From positions 62,001-126,000 of the forward strand of contig NZ_JBHRWV010000008.1 in the NCBI RefSeq assembly GCF_042648145.1: 64,000 nt of DNA, in the 5' to 3' direction. The stretch comes from Salinicoccus sesuvii. GTDB taxonomy: Bacteria; Bacillota; Bacilli; Staphylococcales; Salinicoccaceae. The position numbers and the translations under genes are program-made. Of the stretch, positions 51,595-60,078 are shown piece by piece. Below the pieces are notes generated by a model. That model was given only the letters and a program-made list of their open reading frames with translations, did not search any database and was not told the origin of the DNA. The number at the start of each line of letters is the position of its first letter. Position 1 is the first letter of the stretch.

Positions 51595-51816
51595 TCACCC
51601 CCAATGCCCGTTACGTTTTAGAATCTCGATTACTTCATCCGCATAAGGCTCGTCTTGGTTGATGACGATGTACCAATGATCTGACACCTTTCTGTCTTGC
51701 TTTCGCCCTCTATGAATCTTATTGCCTATCCTTGTCAGGTTGCCTTTATCGAGCGGACCACAGTAGTCATCCACATCACTCCGCTTGATTACATAAAACT
51801 TATTAAGTCTACTCAT
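51595..51816 (-). CDS. Phage protein of unknown function (73 aa)
   Basis: A 73-residue basic protein (MSRLNKFYVIKRSDVDDYCG) that follows the methyltransferase stop at once. No known family; its KQDRKVSDHWYIVINQDE segment suggests a small alpha/beta fold. Confidence 0.65.
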   Translation of the reverse strand: MSRLNKFYVIKRSDVDDYCGPLDKGNLTRIGNKIHRGRKQDRKVSDHWYIVINQDEPYADEVIEILKRNGHWG

Positions 51817-52281
51817 TCAACTCACCCCCTTCATGAATACCAACCAATGCGTATCGCCTCTTTGATTTCCGAAGAGCGGTTTATATTCTGTGCAATAGAG
51901 CACTTCCTTCAATGGTATCTGGCACTCTGACCATTTGAAGATGAGTGTGCCGTTTGGCTTCAGCACTCTCATACACTCAGAAAATCCTTTTCTTAGATCT
52001 TCTGGCCAAGTCTTGTTCAATTCGCCGTACTTGGCTTTCATAATTGATTTCTGACCGGCCCACTTAAGATGTGGTGGATCAAATACAACCATGTAGAAAC
52101 TTTCGTCATCAAAAGGCATATCCCTGAAGTCTGAGATTAAATCTGGTTTTACTGAAACGTGAGCATCGTATATATCGAACTCTTCGTCTCTGATATCAGT
52201 GAAGAGCGTGTGTTCTTGATTCCGCTGAAACCAAAACATCCGAGAGCCGCAGCAGGCATCTAGTATTTTCTTTTCTGTCAT
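51817..52281 (-). CDS. Class I SAM-dependent methyltransferase, DPPH type
   Basis: This 154-residue enzyme has the SAM loop ILDACCGSRMFW at the N-terminus and the catalytic VVFDPPHLKWAG, where DPPH belongs to the (D/N)PP(Y/F/H/W) class for amino-group methylation of nucleic-acid bases. Its small size and lack of a recognition domain suggest a phage DNA methylase without its own restriction enzyme. It overlaps its upstream neighbour by 4 bases. Confidence 0.8.
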   Translation of the reverse strand: MTEKKILDACCGSRMFWFQRNQEHTLFTDIRDEEFDIYDAHVSVKPDLISDFRDMPFDDESFYMVVFDPPHLKWAGQKSIMKAKYGELNKTWPEDLRKGFSECMRVLKPNGTLIFKWSECQIPLKEVLYCTEYKPLFGNQRGDTHWLVFMKGVS

Positions 52282-52673
52282 CTTGCTGCCTCCAATAAAT
52301 GAATTTCATTCGCTTGTATATCCATTCCTGATTGTCCGTAGTTAGTTAAGATGAACAAGCGTTTATGCTCCAAGTAGTAAAATGCTTCGTAAAGATTTTC
52401 TGGCGTATCGCCATTCACTGCAAAGACTGACAGTACTTTCTCTTCACTGCTATATGTGCCTTTGTATTCTAGGAATGATCCTTCATCAATATTGATTGTT
52501 CTTGCTTTTCTATCGTTTTTGCCTATGAGGGTAATGTGGTCGCCGGGAGTAATAACTTTGTCTGCGATATGCAGGAATTCTTCTCTGATATCGGATGGCT
52601 CTAACCTGATGAAGTTAGCTTCTTTAGTCATAAAGAATTCTTTGTCTCCGAAACTGCTTACTAGTGCTTTCAC
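52278..52673 (-). CDS. Phage protein of unknown function (131 aa)
   Basis: A 131-residue protein, likely starting at GTG 52673 with GAGG seven bases ahead. It contains DHITLIGKNDRKARTINIDE and is alpha/beta in type. It overlaps both neighbours slightly. No family recognised. Confidence 0.6.
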   Translation of the reverse strand: MKALVSSFGDKEFFMTKEANFIRLEPSDIREEFLHIADKVITPGDHITLIGKNDRKARTINIDEGSFLEYKGTYSSEEKVLSVFAVNGDTPENLYEAFYYLEHKRLFILTNYGQSGMDIQANEIHLLEAAR

Positions 52674-52855
52674 TCCCCCACCTCAATTCTGCCTGGCCAG
52701 TTCGCATCAGACCGGTTGGCAATCCTCTTTTTCTTCTCCTGCCTGCGCAGATAGCCATTCTCTGCCTGTAGTCTTCTGATCGTCTCCGCTTGCTGCTCTA
52801 TACGCTCCTCACAAGTGCCATTACATCGATGGGTATACTGTACTGTTTCCGGCAT
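52670..52855 (-). CDS. Small coiled-coil phage protein with CxxxC (61 aa)
   Basis: A 61-residue protein with HRCNGTCEERIEQQAETIRR: a short cysteine pair and then a basic coiled coil. ATG 52855 has AAAGG nine bases upstream; ATGs at 52861 and 52864 are closer. Function unknown. Confidence 0.55.
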   Translation of the reverse strand: MPETVQYTHRCNGTCEERIEQQAETIRRLQAENGYLRRQEKKKRIANRSDANWPGRIEVGE

Positions 52856-52871
52856 GGTCATCATCCTTTTT

Positions 52872-52890
52872 AGTTAATCAGTCGCATAAT
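52872..52890. repeat. 19-bp repeat, copy A
   Basis: AGTTAATCAGTCGCATAAT occurs here, between two early genes, and again at 61984-62002. The last 13 bases nearly recur at 49984-49996. Confidence 0.7.
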
Positions 52891-53210
52891 CAATTCTCGA
52901 TAAACTTAAATATATCCATCTGGTCAGGACGGGATAATTTGGTTACAGAAGCCGCTGACGGTTCCATTTCAGCTTTCAGGGCACTCAGGTCTTCCAAAGG
53001 TTTTATAACGCCCTTGGTGGTCTTCTCGACGTAGCCATGGTCAGTTATGAATGTGCGATAGGCTTCATCGGATAAATTGTCGATATCGTTAAGCAGAATA
53101 TCCTGATAGAGATGCGCAAATATCTTGATGTGATCCTTTCGTGGTATGGCGGTCGCAAATTTCACATCCTCAAGGTATAAATGTCGCAGGTTCTGGAAAT
53201 AGGTCGACAT
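52890..53210 (-). CDS. Phage protein of unknown function (106 aa)
   Basis: A 106-residue helical protein (MSTYFQNLRHLYLEDVKFAT) following the ParB-like gene by 10 bp. It has a charged centre and no known motif. By place it may act with the ParB-like protein. Confidence 0.6.
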   Translation of the reverse strand: MSTYFQNLRHLYLEDVKFATAIPRKDHIKIFAHLYQDILLNDIDNLSDEAYRTFITDHGYVEKTTKGVIKPLEDLSALKAEMEPSAASVTKLSRPDQMDIFKFIEN

Positions 53211-53220
53211 GTTATCCCCC

Positions 53221-53988
53221 CTAGATATACGGCTTGAGCTGGTTGTTATTCCACTGCTTGAATTTGATGTGCTCGGACTTTTTCAGATCCTTGTTATAAA
53301 TCTTTGCAATGGTCTCCATGATCTTCGGAATTGTGTTCATCAGCTGAATTTCTTCTTCCGTCACATTAATTGCAGTGACAAGTCGTCTCGTGTCTACCCC
53401 GATGTCATATATGTTCTTGATGGCAGAGACAATCTTGCTCGTTGGCGATTCCATGCGCATACGTAGCACCACTTCGTCCACAAAGTTATACGCATCTTCC
53501 TCATAGCGGACTTCAAACAATCCATACTGCAGTACCTTAGCTTCTGACTTTATCTTCTTGTCCTTGCTACCCCCAAGAATACGCATGGCAGTGCCCCACT
53601 GTAGTTCGCTATATTCTCTAAATGCTTTCAGCTTGATATAGTGTGCGTTACCTTTCTTGATGTGATACTCGATATGCTGGGCAGTCGTCCAAATTTTTAC
53701 GTTCGTATTGGCTTTCTGCAACGTGTTCTCTTTCATGTTTTCCTGAATAATAAAACGTATAGGGCGTTGTAGCATTTCATGTGCCATTAGGCGATGCTGC
53801 CCATCGATGACTTTCAACTCTTCATCCACAAGAATCGGCGGCATCTCATACCCTTCTTTGATGTTTTGAGCCAGACGATTCACATGATTCATTGCGACAT
53901 CCCGGTTTTCCTCAAGAAACGTGAAATCATCAAATTTTTTTGTCTCGTATACGCTATAGGCGACTGAATACTTTTCTTTAACTGTCAT
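53221..53988 (-). CDS. ParB N-terminal-like (ParB/Srx) domain protein
   Basis: This 255-residue protein has the ParB-type signature: RLAQNIKEGYEMPPILVD, then VIDGQHRLMAHEML (the GxHR box in the form GQHR). A helical C-terminal half follows. Such proteins in phages may be CTP-dependent DNA binders or nucleases; there is no ParA near, so plasmid-like partition is unlikely. Confidence 0.82.
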   Translation of the reverse strand: MTVKEKYSVAYSVYETKKFDDFTFLEENRDVAMNHVNRLAQNIKEGYEMPPILVDEELKVIDGQHRLMAHEMLQRPIRFIIQENMKENTLQKANTNVKIWTTAQHIEYHIKKGNAHYIKLKAFREYSELQWGTAMRILGGSKDKKIKSEAKVLQYGLFEVRYEEDAYNFVDEVVLRMRMESPTSKIVSAIKNIYDIGVDTRRLVTAINVTEEEIQLMNTIPKIMETIAKIYNKDLKKSEHIKFKQWNNNQLKPYI

Positions 53989-54000
53989 ACTTTGCCTCCT

Positions 54001-54210
54001 CTAAATATCGAATATGCTTAATTGCAATAGCTCTTCTTCAAACAGGAAACCGAAGTTCTCTTTGTACTGATCGAATTCGTCATACTCGAGCATGACGTTG
54101 GCATAGTGATTATCCGAATGAAACGTTACATGTGCCTTGGAAACACGTCTGAGAAATTCCACTTTTCCGACATGCTGCTTTTTGTGGTCGTATAGATCTT
54201 TTGATTTCAC
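54001..54210 (-). CDS. Phage protein of unknown function (69 aa)
   Basis: A 69-residue protein (MKSKDLYDHKKQHVGKVEFL) that overlaps the DUF7448-like gene by 4 bases and ends close to the ParB-like gene. No family recognised. Confidence 0.6.
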   Translation of the reverse strand: MKSKDLYDHKKQHVGKVEFLRRVSKAHVTFHSDNHYANVMLEYDEFDQYKENFGFLFEEELLQLSIFDI

Positions 54211-54656
54211 TCCACTTCCTCCTCGTCGGTTTCTCCTGATTCGACCACTCGGTAAAACACGTCTTTGACCAACAACGATGCAACGGAATAATAGAACCCA
54301 CCATTACCAGCATCTGCGGTCGCTTCTGCTTGAGCGATCTCATTCTGATTGTGATACAGCTTGATGACTGCACTTGATTCGTAAGTGTCGCCATCGTATA
54401 AATCATGGCGCTTCTTATCTCCAATCGTTATATCTGTAATGGCAGCATCCAACTCAACATTTGTGAATCGACCACCAGCGGATGCACAGCAATCCCATTC
54501 ACTCATTTCGATTGTTACCACTGTACCGTCGTTCAATACAATCTTATCTTCTGTCCATTCGACAACTTTTCGGTAAAGCAACTGTTCTTTCAATTCATCA
54601 AAAGTACCGTATTTTGAATCCTCACCATAAAAACTAGTTAAGTTTTCTGTATTCAT
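54207..54656 (-). CDS. DUF7448-like phage protein (149 aa)
   Basis: This protein has DKIVLNDGTVVTIEMSEWDC and CASAGGRFTNVELDAAI, a beta-rich pattern with a cysteine pair seen in the DUF7448 family of phages. It ends in an acidic tail. Overlaps its neighbours on both sides by 4 bases. Function unknown. Confidence 0.55.
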   Translation of the reverse strand: MNTENLTSFYGEDSKYGTFDELKEQLLYRKVVEWTEDKIVLNDGTVVTIEMSEWDCCASAGGRFTNVELDAAITDITIGDKKRHDLYDGDTYESSAVIKLYHNQNEIAQAEATADAGNGGFYYSVASLLVKDVFYRVVESGETDEEEVE

Positions 54657-55033
54657 CCAATCTCCTCCTCGTCATCATCCAGTGGCACCAGGACAGCCTT
54701 GTGTCCCCGTTTCTGCGCCGCCGGTGTTTGATACCAGCGCAGGGATTCTCGCTTAATGCCAAGCACCTCTGCAATCTCTGTCATCGTTCCCATGGCAATC
54801 AGATCTTCGCCTTTGTATAATGCGTATTCCGACTCCGAAGCCTTGATGCTGTTTACATAGACCAGGTGGTGTTTGCCGACTTCCGGATCCAGCTTCTCAT
54901 TCGGTTTCAGCCGCGGCATACGATCGAATGTCTTGGCTGCCAACCCCACCTTTTGCGATAATTCCGCAACTGTACCTGTATGCTGATAGGTGTTATAGCG
55001 GTAGTAGTCATAAACCTTGCGCGGTCTGCCCAT
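54653..55033 (-). CDS. Small HTH-like phage regulator (126 aa), paralogue 1
   Basis: After a basic N-terminus (MGRPRKVYDYYRYNTYQ) comes SEYALYKGEDLIAMGTMTEI with AEVLGIKRESLRWYQTP, a compact strand plus helix-turn-helix found in many Firmicute phages. The next gene upstream shows the same layout. It overlaps that gene by 26 bases. Confidence 0.65.
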   Translation of the reverse strand: MGRPRKVYDYYRYNTYQHTGTVAELSQKVGLAAKTFDRMPRLKPNEKLDPEVGKHHLVYVNSIKASESEYALYKGEDLIAMGTMTEIAEVLGIKRESLRWYQTPAAQKRGHKAVLVPLDDDEEEIG

Positions 55034-55463
55034 TCATCTCCACCACCTGTTCCCTTGAGTCATCTACTGATCCCGATTTTTGTGCATATGGCTCACATAT
55101 ACGCACGAAGTGGATGTCTTTACTGTGTCGATGCCCACGCCTCAGTGGACCTTTGTGTACCAGATGCTCGATTGCTGCCTTCGTCATGCCGGTATGAGTC
55201 GCTAACTGATACTTATCTCCAGCTGCTTGAAATTCGCCATTGACGTAGTAACCGTAAATCTTACGCTGCGTAGCCGGATTCGTTTCGAGCGCCGTCTTAA
55301 CAGGTGTCACATCCTTCAGAGTCAATCCCATTTTCTCCAGGCGCTTGACCATTGGCTTCGGCAGTAGCGGCGGATAATCAACACCGGCCATCTGTAAATA
55401 CTTGATGCGGCCGGCAACTTCCATAAACTCGTCTAGGGGTTGTTCATAAGCCGTTGTACTCAT
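55008..55463 (-). CDS. Small HTH-like phage regulator (151 aa), paralogue 2
   Basis: The C-terminal half reads IYGYYVNGEFQAAGDKYQLA then HTGMTKAAIEHLVHKGPL, the same strand and helix-turn-helix plan as its downstream neighbour. ATG 55463 lies nine bases after AAAGG. Probably a DNA-binding early gene product. Confidence 0.65.
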   Translation of the reverse strand: MSTTAYEQPLDEFMEVAGRIKYLQMAGVDYPPLLPKPMVKRLEKMGLTLKDVTPVKTALETNPATQRKIYGYYVNGEFQAAGDKYQLATHTGMTKAAIEHLVHKGPLRRGHRHSKDIHFVRICEPYAQKSGSVDDSREQVVEMNGQTAQGL

Positions 55464-55468
55464 AGTGA

Positions 55469-56431
55469 TCATCCTTTCCTAAAATCTGCTATCATTCTTT
55501 GGATCTCTGGATCATCAGCAGCCGTTTTCACTGGACCAGATGGTTTATCTGGTTTTGACTTGTCTTCATCCTTCAACCAGAAAGGAGTGACTTCACCGGG
55601 CTGTTCGCGTCTTCTCTGCTGATATGACGGTTTCAGTTGTTCAAGCTGTTTGCGCTTCTCCTCAGCTTCAACTTTATCGATAGTTGTAAGTCCTCTCTGC
55701 TTCCAGTTATTTAAGATACCGTTGACGTAATTCATCGTGGCCTTATTGTTATTGGAAGCCACCTCAAGAGATTTAATAACGACATCTGGTTCAAAGATTT
55801 TTAACCATTCAGTAATCTGTTCCGCTTTGAAGGCATTAATGGCTCCGAAACCCAATTCCACATACTTATCGAAGACGACACCGACACGCTCTTTCTCTGT
55901 GTCTGTCTCTTTGTCTTTATCTGTATCTATATCTTTCTCTGTGTCTGTCTCTTTGTCTTTATCTGTATCTATATCTTTCTCTAGTTCTAACTCTGTCTCT
56001 ATCTCTTTCTCTGTGTTACCTAAGTGTTTCTGCTCAGTTACATCGTTGTTACTTTGTAACGCTTTTTGTTCTCTATGTTTCCTCACTCTTCTCGCAGACT
56101 CTGTTTCTGAGCCGATCATGGAGGCAATATTCGTCATTGCCAACTCTTCGTCAGCAAACTCTATAAGTCCTTTTTGGGTTAAATAGTTAAAAGTAATCTG
56201 TGTGTTCTGCACATCTTCATCGATATCTAGAGCAATCTCTTCGACGAAGTTATCAGCGATCCCATCGAAGTAAATCTTTCCGTCATTCTTTAAACTGAGT
56301 AGTAGCATCTTTAAATAGATGATTGTGTAAGTGTCTCCACCTGCAATGCGTCTTAGCATCTTAATTTCCTTCTGGCCAAAGAAATCGTCTTTCAACTTCA
56401 ACCAAAAATAGCGTTTATTCTGTCCTGACAT
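55469..56431 (-). CDS. Replisome organizer / DnaD-like replication initiator
   Basis: This 320-residue protein begins with RYFWLKLKDDFFGQKEIKML, the phage_rep_org_N winged helix, followed by a highly charged repeat region (about 150-182) and a DnaD-like C-terminal domain (ATMNYVNGILNNWKQRG). It should open the phage origin and load the host helicase. Two perfect 42-bp repeats lie inside the gene, see separate entry. Confidence 0.9.
   Translation of the reverse strand: MSGQNKRYFWLKLKDDFFGQKEIKMLRRIAGGDTYTIIYLKMLLLSLKNDGKIYFDGIADNFVEEIALDIDEDVQNTQITFNYLTQKGLIEFADEELAMTNIASMIGSETESARRVRKHREQKALQSNNDVTEQKHLGNTEKEIETELELEKDIDTDKDKETDTEKDIDTDKDKETDTEKERVGVVFDKYVELGFGAINAFKAEQITEWLKIFEPDVVIKSLEVASNNNKATMNYVNGILNNWKQRGLTTIDKVEAEEKRKQLEQLKPSYQQRRREQPGEVTPFWLKDEDKSKPDKPSGPVKTAADDPEIQRMIADFRKG
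55891..55982. repeat. 42-bp tandem repeat inside the initiator gene, possible origin
   Basis: Two perfect 42-bp copies (55891-55932 and 55933-55974) and the first bases of a third encode KDIDTDKDKETDTE twice. Initiator-gene-internal repeats are the classical place of phage replication origins. Pyrimidine-rich on the plus strand. Confidence 0.75.
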
Positions 56432-56446
56432 GCAATTACTCCTTTC

Positions 56447-56956
56447 TTAAAACGGCAGATCATCATCGCTGATATCCACTGGTCCATCACCCTGGAATGG
56501 GTTCGGTTCTCGTTGTCCGCTATAAGCATTCGTATAGCTGTTGGATTGGTTCTGACCTCTTGTCTCGTTGCCATAGCTGCTGCCTGAGGCACTTCTTTGA
56601 TTTTGAGGGGCTGATTGTCCGCCAGAGCCATTCGAGCCTTTAGGCTCCAGGAATTGAACGCTGTCAGCGACGACTTCGGTGATATAAACGCGCTGTCCTT
56701 CTTTATTTTCGTAAGATCGACTCTGTAGGCGGCCATCCACTCCGGCCAAGCTTCCTTTTTTCAAATACTCATTCACGTTCTCAGCCTGCTTGCGGAAAGT
56801 GACGATGTTGATGAAGTCGGCACCACGTTCGCCGTCTGAGTTTGTAAATGGGCGATTGACTGCCAAGGTGAAGTTGACGACAGATACGTTAGATTGACTG
56901 ACTTTTAACTCCGGATCTTTAGTGAGACGGCCGACAAGTACGACACGGTTAAGCAT
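56447..56956 (-). CDS. ssb: Single-stranded DNA-binding protein
   Basis: SSB (169 aa) starts MLNRVVLVGRLTKDPELK, has an OB fold to about residue 105, a glycine/asparagine/glutamine-rich linker and the acidic tip DISDDDLPF that recruits repair proteins. It works with RecT and YqaJ. Overlaps the upstream gene by 8 bases. Confidence 0.96.
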   Translation of the reverse strand: MLNRVVLVGRLTKDPELKVSQSNVSVVNFTLAVNRPFTNSDGERGADFINIVTFRKQAENVNEYLKKGSLAGVDGRLQSRSYENKEGQRVYITEVVADSVQFLEPKGSNGSGGQSAPQNQRSASGSSYGNETRGQNQSNSYTNAYSGQREPNPFQGDGPVDISDDDLPF

Positions 56957-57371
56957 TGTCTTTGTCCTTTACGACGTCATCAAGAAATCCATCGACAGCG
57001 TTCCAAATTTCAGTTGTCAATCCGTTATCGTGCACGATAAGCAACGATCTTAAACCTACAACATCAAATTTCTTGTTAATGTCATCCATACTTGAATCTT
57101 CATAGCATGCCGTTCTTATACAACCAGAAGGATTTTTATAGGTGAATAAGAGTTTGTCAAAAACCGTCTTCTCCGTTACTTCTTCCTCGACTTGAACAGT
57201 GAATAAATCGTCTTTAGCATAATTCATATCCAGAAACTCAAAAATTCCGTCTGACCCTACCGTGATTTCAACTCCGTTACTGGACTCGAAACCCGTGTTT
57301 CTAATATCGTTGTCAAAAATATACTTAATCAACTCATCCAATCTCATATGCTTTGTTGTTTTGATTTTCAT
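56949..57371 (-). CDS. Phage protein of unknown function between recT and ssb (140 aa)
   Basis: A 140-residue acidic protein (MKIKTTKHMRLDELIKYIFD). Its place between RecT and SSB suggests a recombination role, but I see no known domain. Confidence 0.65.
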   Translation of the reverse strand: MKIKTTKHMRLDELIKYIFDNDIRNTGFESSNGVEITVGSDGIFEFLDMNYAKDDLFTVQVEEEVTEKTVFDKLLFTYKNPSGCIRTACYEDSSMDDINKKFDVVGLRSLLIVHDNGLTTEIWNAVDGFLDDVVKDKDNA

Positions 57372-57373
57372 AC

Positions 57374-58198
57374 TTACTCCCCCTCAGTTTCTTCCTCTGC
57401 TGGTACGTCTCCGACTATATCAGGGATATCTACATAGGCTTCATCGTCTGGCGTAATATCCTTGATGTTCTTACCAGTGCCCTCGTCATGTTCGACCGCA
57501 TGCTGCATTTCTACAGATACCGGAAGGTACTTCCACATGTGACGGATGACTGTTTTCTTTGCCATTTCTCCGTAGTCCGTCGCCCATGGAGAATAGTTAC
57601 TGCTGCCTGCTTTACTGCGCGCTCTACGTTTATCTATTTCAGATTTCGGCATGTACTCAAATTGATAGCCACCATCCTTAAAGTGAGCAACTGCATAAGC
57701 GCCTTTAAACTGACCGCGATTGTCCTCAGCTGGCTTGTGCTTTAAATCACTGTGCAGACCGAGTTCGTACTCGAAATCGTCGTTCTCGTAAACTTCATGG
57801 GCATAGATGCTTTGAATGTGACCCGAACGCCTGGCTAAGTCGATCATGCCGCGATAGCCTATTATAAATGTGACGTCTGTGGTGCCCTTTTTATTGTTCT
57901 TGAATGGCAGGAAGTAGCAGTGTCCCATTGGACCTGGTTCCAAGCCAAGTTGCGCAGATTGCATCACTGCACCGAGCAGACTGGAGACGTCTGCCTCTTT
58001 CAACTGAGGTGTGGTCCTGATCACTGTCGTCGCCATTCTGGTCATACGTTCGACACTCATGTGTTTCGGAAGCGCCTCGGCCATTGCTGGGGCCATTTGA
58101 TTAATATAATCATTGATGGTCATTGGCTTCTTGCCGTTTGCCACCTCGTTCTTCTGCTTTGTTGCTACCTGGTTTTTCAAACTGTCATTGGTCGCCAT
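57374..58198 (-). CDS. recT: RecT single-strand annealing protein
   Basis: RecT (274 aa) has PGPMGHCYFLPFKN-type and IGYRGMIDLARRSGHIQSI sequences and the late AKKTVIRHMWKYLPVS, all standard for RecT. The C-terminus is acidic. It anneals single strands produced by the YqaJ exonuclease. Confidence 0.95.
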   Translation of the reverse strand: MATNDSLKNQVATKQKNEVANGKKPMTINDYINQMAPAMAEALPKHMSVERMTRMATTVIRTTPQLKEADVSSLLGAVMQSAQLGLEPGPMGHCYFLPFKNNKKGTTDVTFIIGYRGMIDLARRSGHIQSIYAHEVYENDDFEYELGLHSDLKHKPAEDNRGQFKGAYAVAHFKDGGYQFEYMPKSEIDKRRARSKAGSSNYSPWATDYGEMAKKTVIRHMWKYLPVSVEMQHAVEHDEGTGKNIKDITPDDEAYVDIPDIVGDVPAEEETEGE

Positions 58199-58200
58199 AA

Positions 58201-58395
58201 TTATAATTCCTCCAAGTTAATATATTCTGGTTCGGTAAGATTATCGATTTCAGCAAGATGTAAACCGTCTTTTGTATAGAAGTCAACTACCGTTCTTGTA
58301 GGGTCTTCTTTGTCTCCTGAGCCAACTATTGTGTGCACTTGAATGACTTCAACAACTTTAGCGTGAGTCGGTCGGCCCCTTCTTCTCTCTGCCAT
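58201..58395 (-). CDS. Small phage protein between YqaJ and RecT (64 aa)
   Basis: A 64-residue protein starting MAERRRGRPTHAKVVEVIQV, with a basic, AT-hook-like RRRGRP tip and an acidic end. It lies eight bases after the YqaJ stop. Function unknown. Confidence 0.7.
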   Translation of the reverse strand: MAERRRGRPTHAKVVEVIQVHTIVGSGDKEDPTRTVVDFYTKDGLHLAEIDNLTEPEYINLEEL

Positions 58396-58402
58396 ATAGC
58401 TA

Positions 58403-59344
58403 TCACTCCTTAATTTCTTTGATGGTCAGTTTGCGATACGTTGTTTCCTTGTGCAACGGATCTATGACGTCCTTGCCGTACTTCTCTTCCAGTGCCTTTT
58501 TGTCAATAGAACGTCTAGTCTGCGGTTTCCAAGTGACAAGGAAGTTCGATGTCTTCCCTGCTACGTTGTGGCCGAGCTGATCTTTCAGTTGATTCTCATA
58601 CTTAGACTGCAGATCTTTCGTCTCTTTGATGTCACGCTTGCACGCTTCGATGGCCTTCAGCAGCGTATCAGCATCTTCACTGAGTGCGACTTCTTCATTG
58701 TCGATATCTTTGTACATGTGATTGATAAAGTCGCTTGTTGCTTGGCTACCATCAATTTCAGGAATAACACCGGCCTTCACATTGTTCTCCCAGAAGTCTT
58801 TTTCCGACTGAATGATGATGTCAATCAGTTCTTCATCACGTTTTATCTCTTTCCAGATAAACGTATTTCCTCCCAGAAGCACGGCAATGTAGGCTTTCTC
58901 GTAGCCTGTGACCGCCATGTAATGCTGAACCTGGCAAAGGTACTGTGCTGGGATATCATCGCCTTCCCATTGGTCCTTATTAAATTGAGAGGTGGTCTTG
59001 CACTCAAGCAGCGCCTTCTCACCGACGACTACACGATCCAGATTGGCAATCATGAAGTCATGCTCCGGATGCCTCAGCATTCTGTTATCTCGTCTGACAC
59101 GCTTTCCTGTACGTCTTGCAAACTCTTCAGCAACAATGTTCTCCAAGGTGTTGCCCCAGTAGATGAATTCATTGTCGACTTCCTGTATCATTTCCGGATC
59201 TACTTTCTCGAAGAACAGCTGTGTTTTCGACTTCCACTTGTTGACGCCAAGGATGGTGCCGGCGTCACTGCCTCCAAGCCCTTTCTGACGTTCCTTGAGC
59301 CATTCCTGACGTGTCAGTTGTTTGATATTAATGGGTTGTACCAT
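58403..59344 (-). CDS. YqaJ-type viral recombinase (exonuclease)
   Basis: This 313-residue protein contains GLGGSDAGTILGVNKW at the N-terminus, then ANLDRVVVG and LLECKTTSQFN (D...E-x-K), and CQVQHYMAVTGY, the standard YqaJ lambda-exonuclease-like nuclease. It resects double-stranded ends for RecT. Confidence 0.95.
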   Translation of the reverse strand: MVQPINIKQLTRQEWLKERQKGLGGSDAGTILGVNKWKSKTQLFFEKVDPEMIQEVDNEFIYWGNTLENIVAEEFARRTGKRVRRDNRMLRHPEHDFMIANLDRVVVGEKALLECKTTSQFNKDQWEGDDIPAQYLCQVQHYMAVTGYEKAYIAVLLGGNTFIWKEIKRDEELIDIIIQSEKDFWENNVKAGVIPEIDGSQATSDFINHMYKDIDNEEVALSEDADTLLKAIEACKRDIKETKDLQSKYENQLKDQLGHNVAGKTSNFLVTWKPQTRRSIDKKALEEKYGKDVIDPLHKETTYRKLTIKEIKE

Positions 59345-59366
59345 GGTAGACCTCCTCGTGTTATAA

Positions 59367-60059
59367 TTAGATTGGTTTATTTCTTAACTTCACGGGTGTT
59401 TTGATGATTGCGTCATCAGACCACCCTTTTCTTTTTCTGCTGCGCAAAGTGTCAGCTCTTACACCTAAGATTTCAGACCACTGAGCAGCCGTTTTCGTCA
59501 TTCCCATTGCAGAAATATGCACGTTTTGACGCGTATTGTTGTTCTGAACTTTTTGATTAACCCACCTGCAGTTATCAGGAGAATAATCACCATTATTATT
59601 TTTTCGATCTATGGACAACTTGTCTGTATACCCATTTTTGAGCGCCCATTTTTTAAAGTGTTCATAGGATTTCAGCCATTCAGCGCATACTGTAATGCCT
59701 CTGCCGCCGTAGTGTTTGAATTCTTCTGCTTCTTCGTTGTAGCAACGATAAATCATTTTGCAATATATTCCGTGTAGCCTCGTCCTCGAATCACCATGGG
59801 TTGCCTTAAACAAATATCTTTTGCCATACATACACCCGCAGCTTTTACTTCTGCCTTTTCGTAAAGGAGAAAGGCCGACCGTTTTTAATGTTCCACACAG
59901 GCACTTCACCCTAAAATAATGATGTTTAATGGTTGTATTACTTTGAGTTTTCTGGTTGTAATATTCATATTCTTCACAGTGTGAATAGCCCAATACTTCC
60001 CAATTGCTAAATTTTTTACCTACATAGTCGTAAGGATTGAACTTGGATTTTCTCGGCAT
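59367..60059 (-). CDS. HNH-type endonuclease (homing-like)
   Basis: This 230-residue protein has a zinc-finger-like pair (VKCLCGT, KSCGCMYG), the nuclease core LSIDRKNNNGDYSPDNCRWV, and a C-terminal DNA-binding part (TKTAAQWSEILGVRADTLRS). This is the plan of free-standing phage homing endonucleases (HNH/AP2-like). It sits between early genes and YqaJ without coupling to either, as an inserted gene would. Confidence 0.85.
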   Translation of the reverse strand: MPRKSKFNPYDYVGKKFSNWEVLGYSHCEEYEYYNQKTQSNTTIKHHYFRVKCLCGTLKTVGLSPLRKGRSKSCGCMYGKRYLFKATHGDSRTRLHGIYCKMIYRCYNEEAEEFKHYGGRGITVCAEWLKSYEHFKKWALKNGYTDKLSIDRKNNNGDYSPDNCRWVNQKVQNNNTRQNVHISAMGMTKTAAQWSEILGVRADTLRSRKRKGWSDDAIIKTPVKLRNKPI

Positions 60060-60078
60060 CTATCTCCCTCCCTTCAGT

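Noticed and set aside
55861..56030. Regular pyrimidine repeats that could be read as a CRISPR array
   Set aside because: The 42-bp units are directly tandem without spacers and are in frame inside the replisome organizer gene.
58451..59404. A 317-codon plus-strand open frame opposite the YqaJ gene
   Set aside because: Long but cysteine/phenylalanine/leucine-rich with no known motif and no ribosome site; the YqaJ motifs on the other strand are clear.
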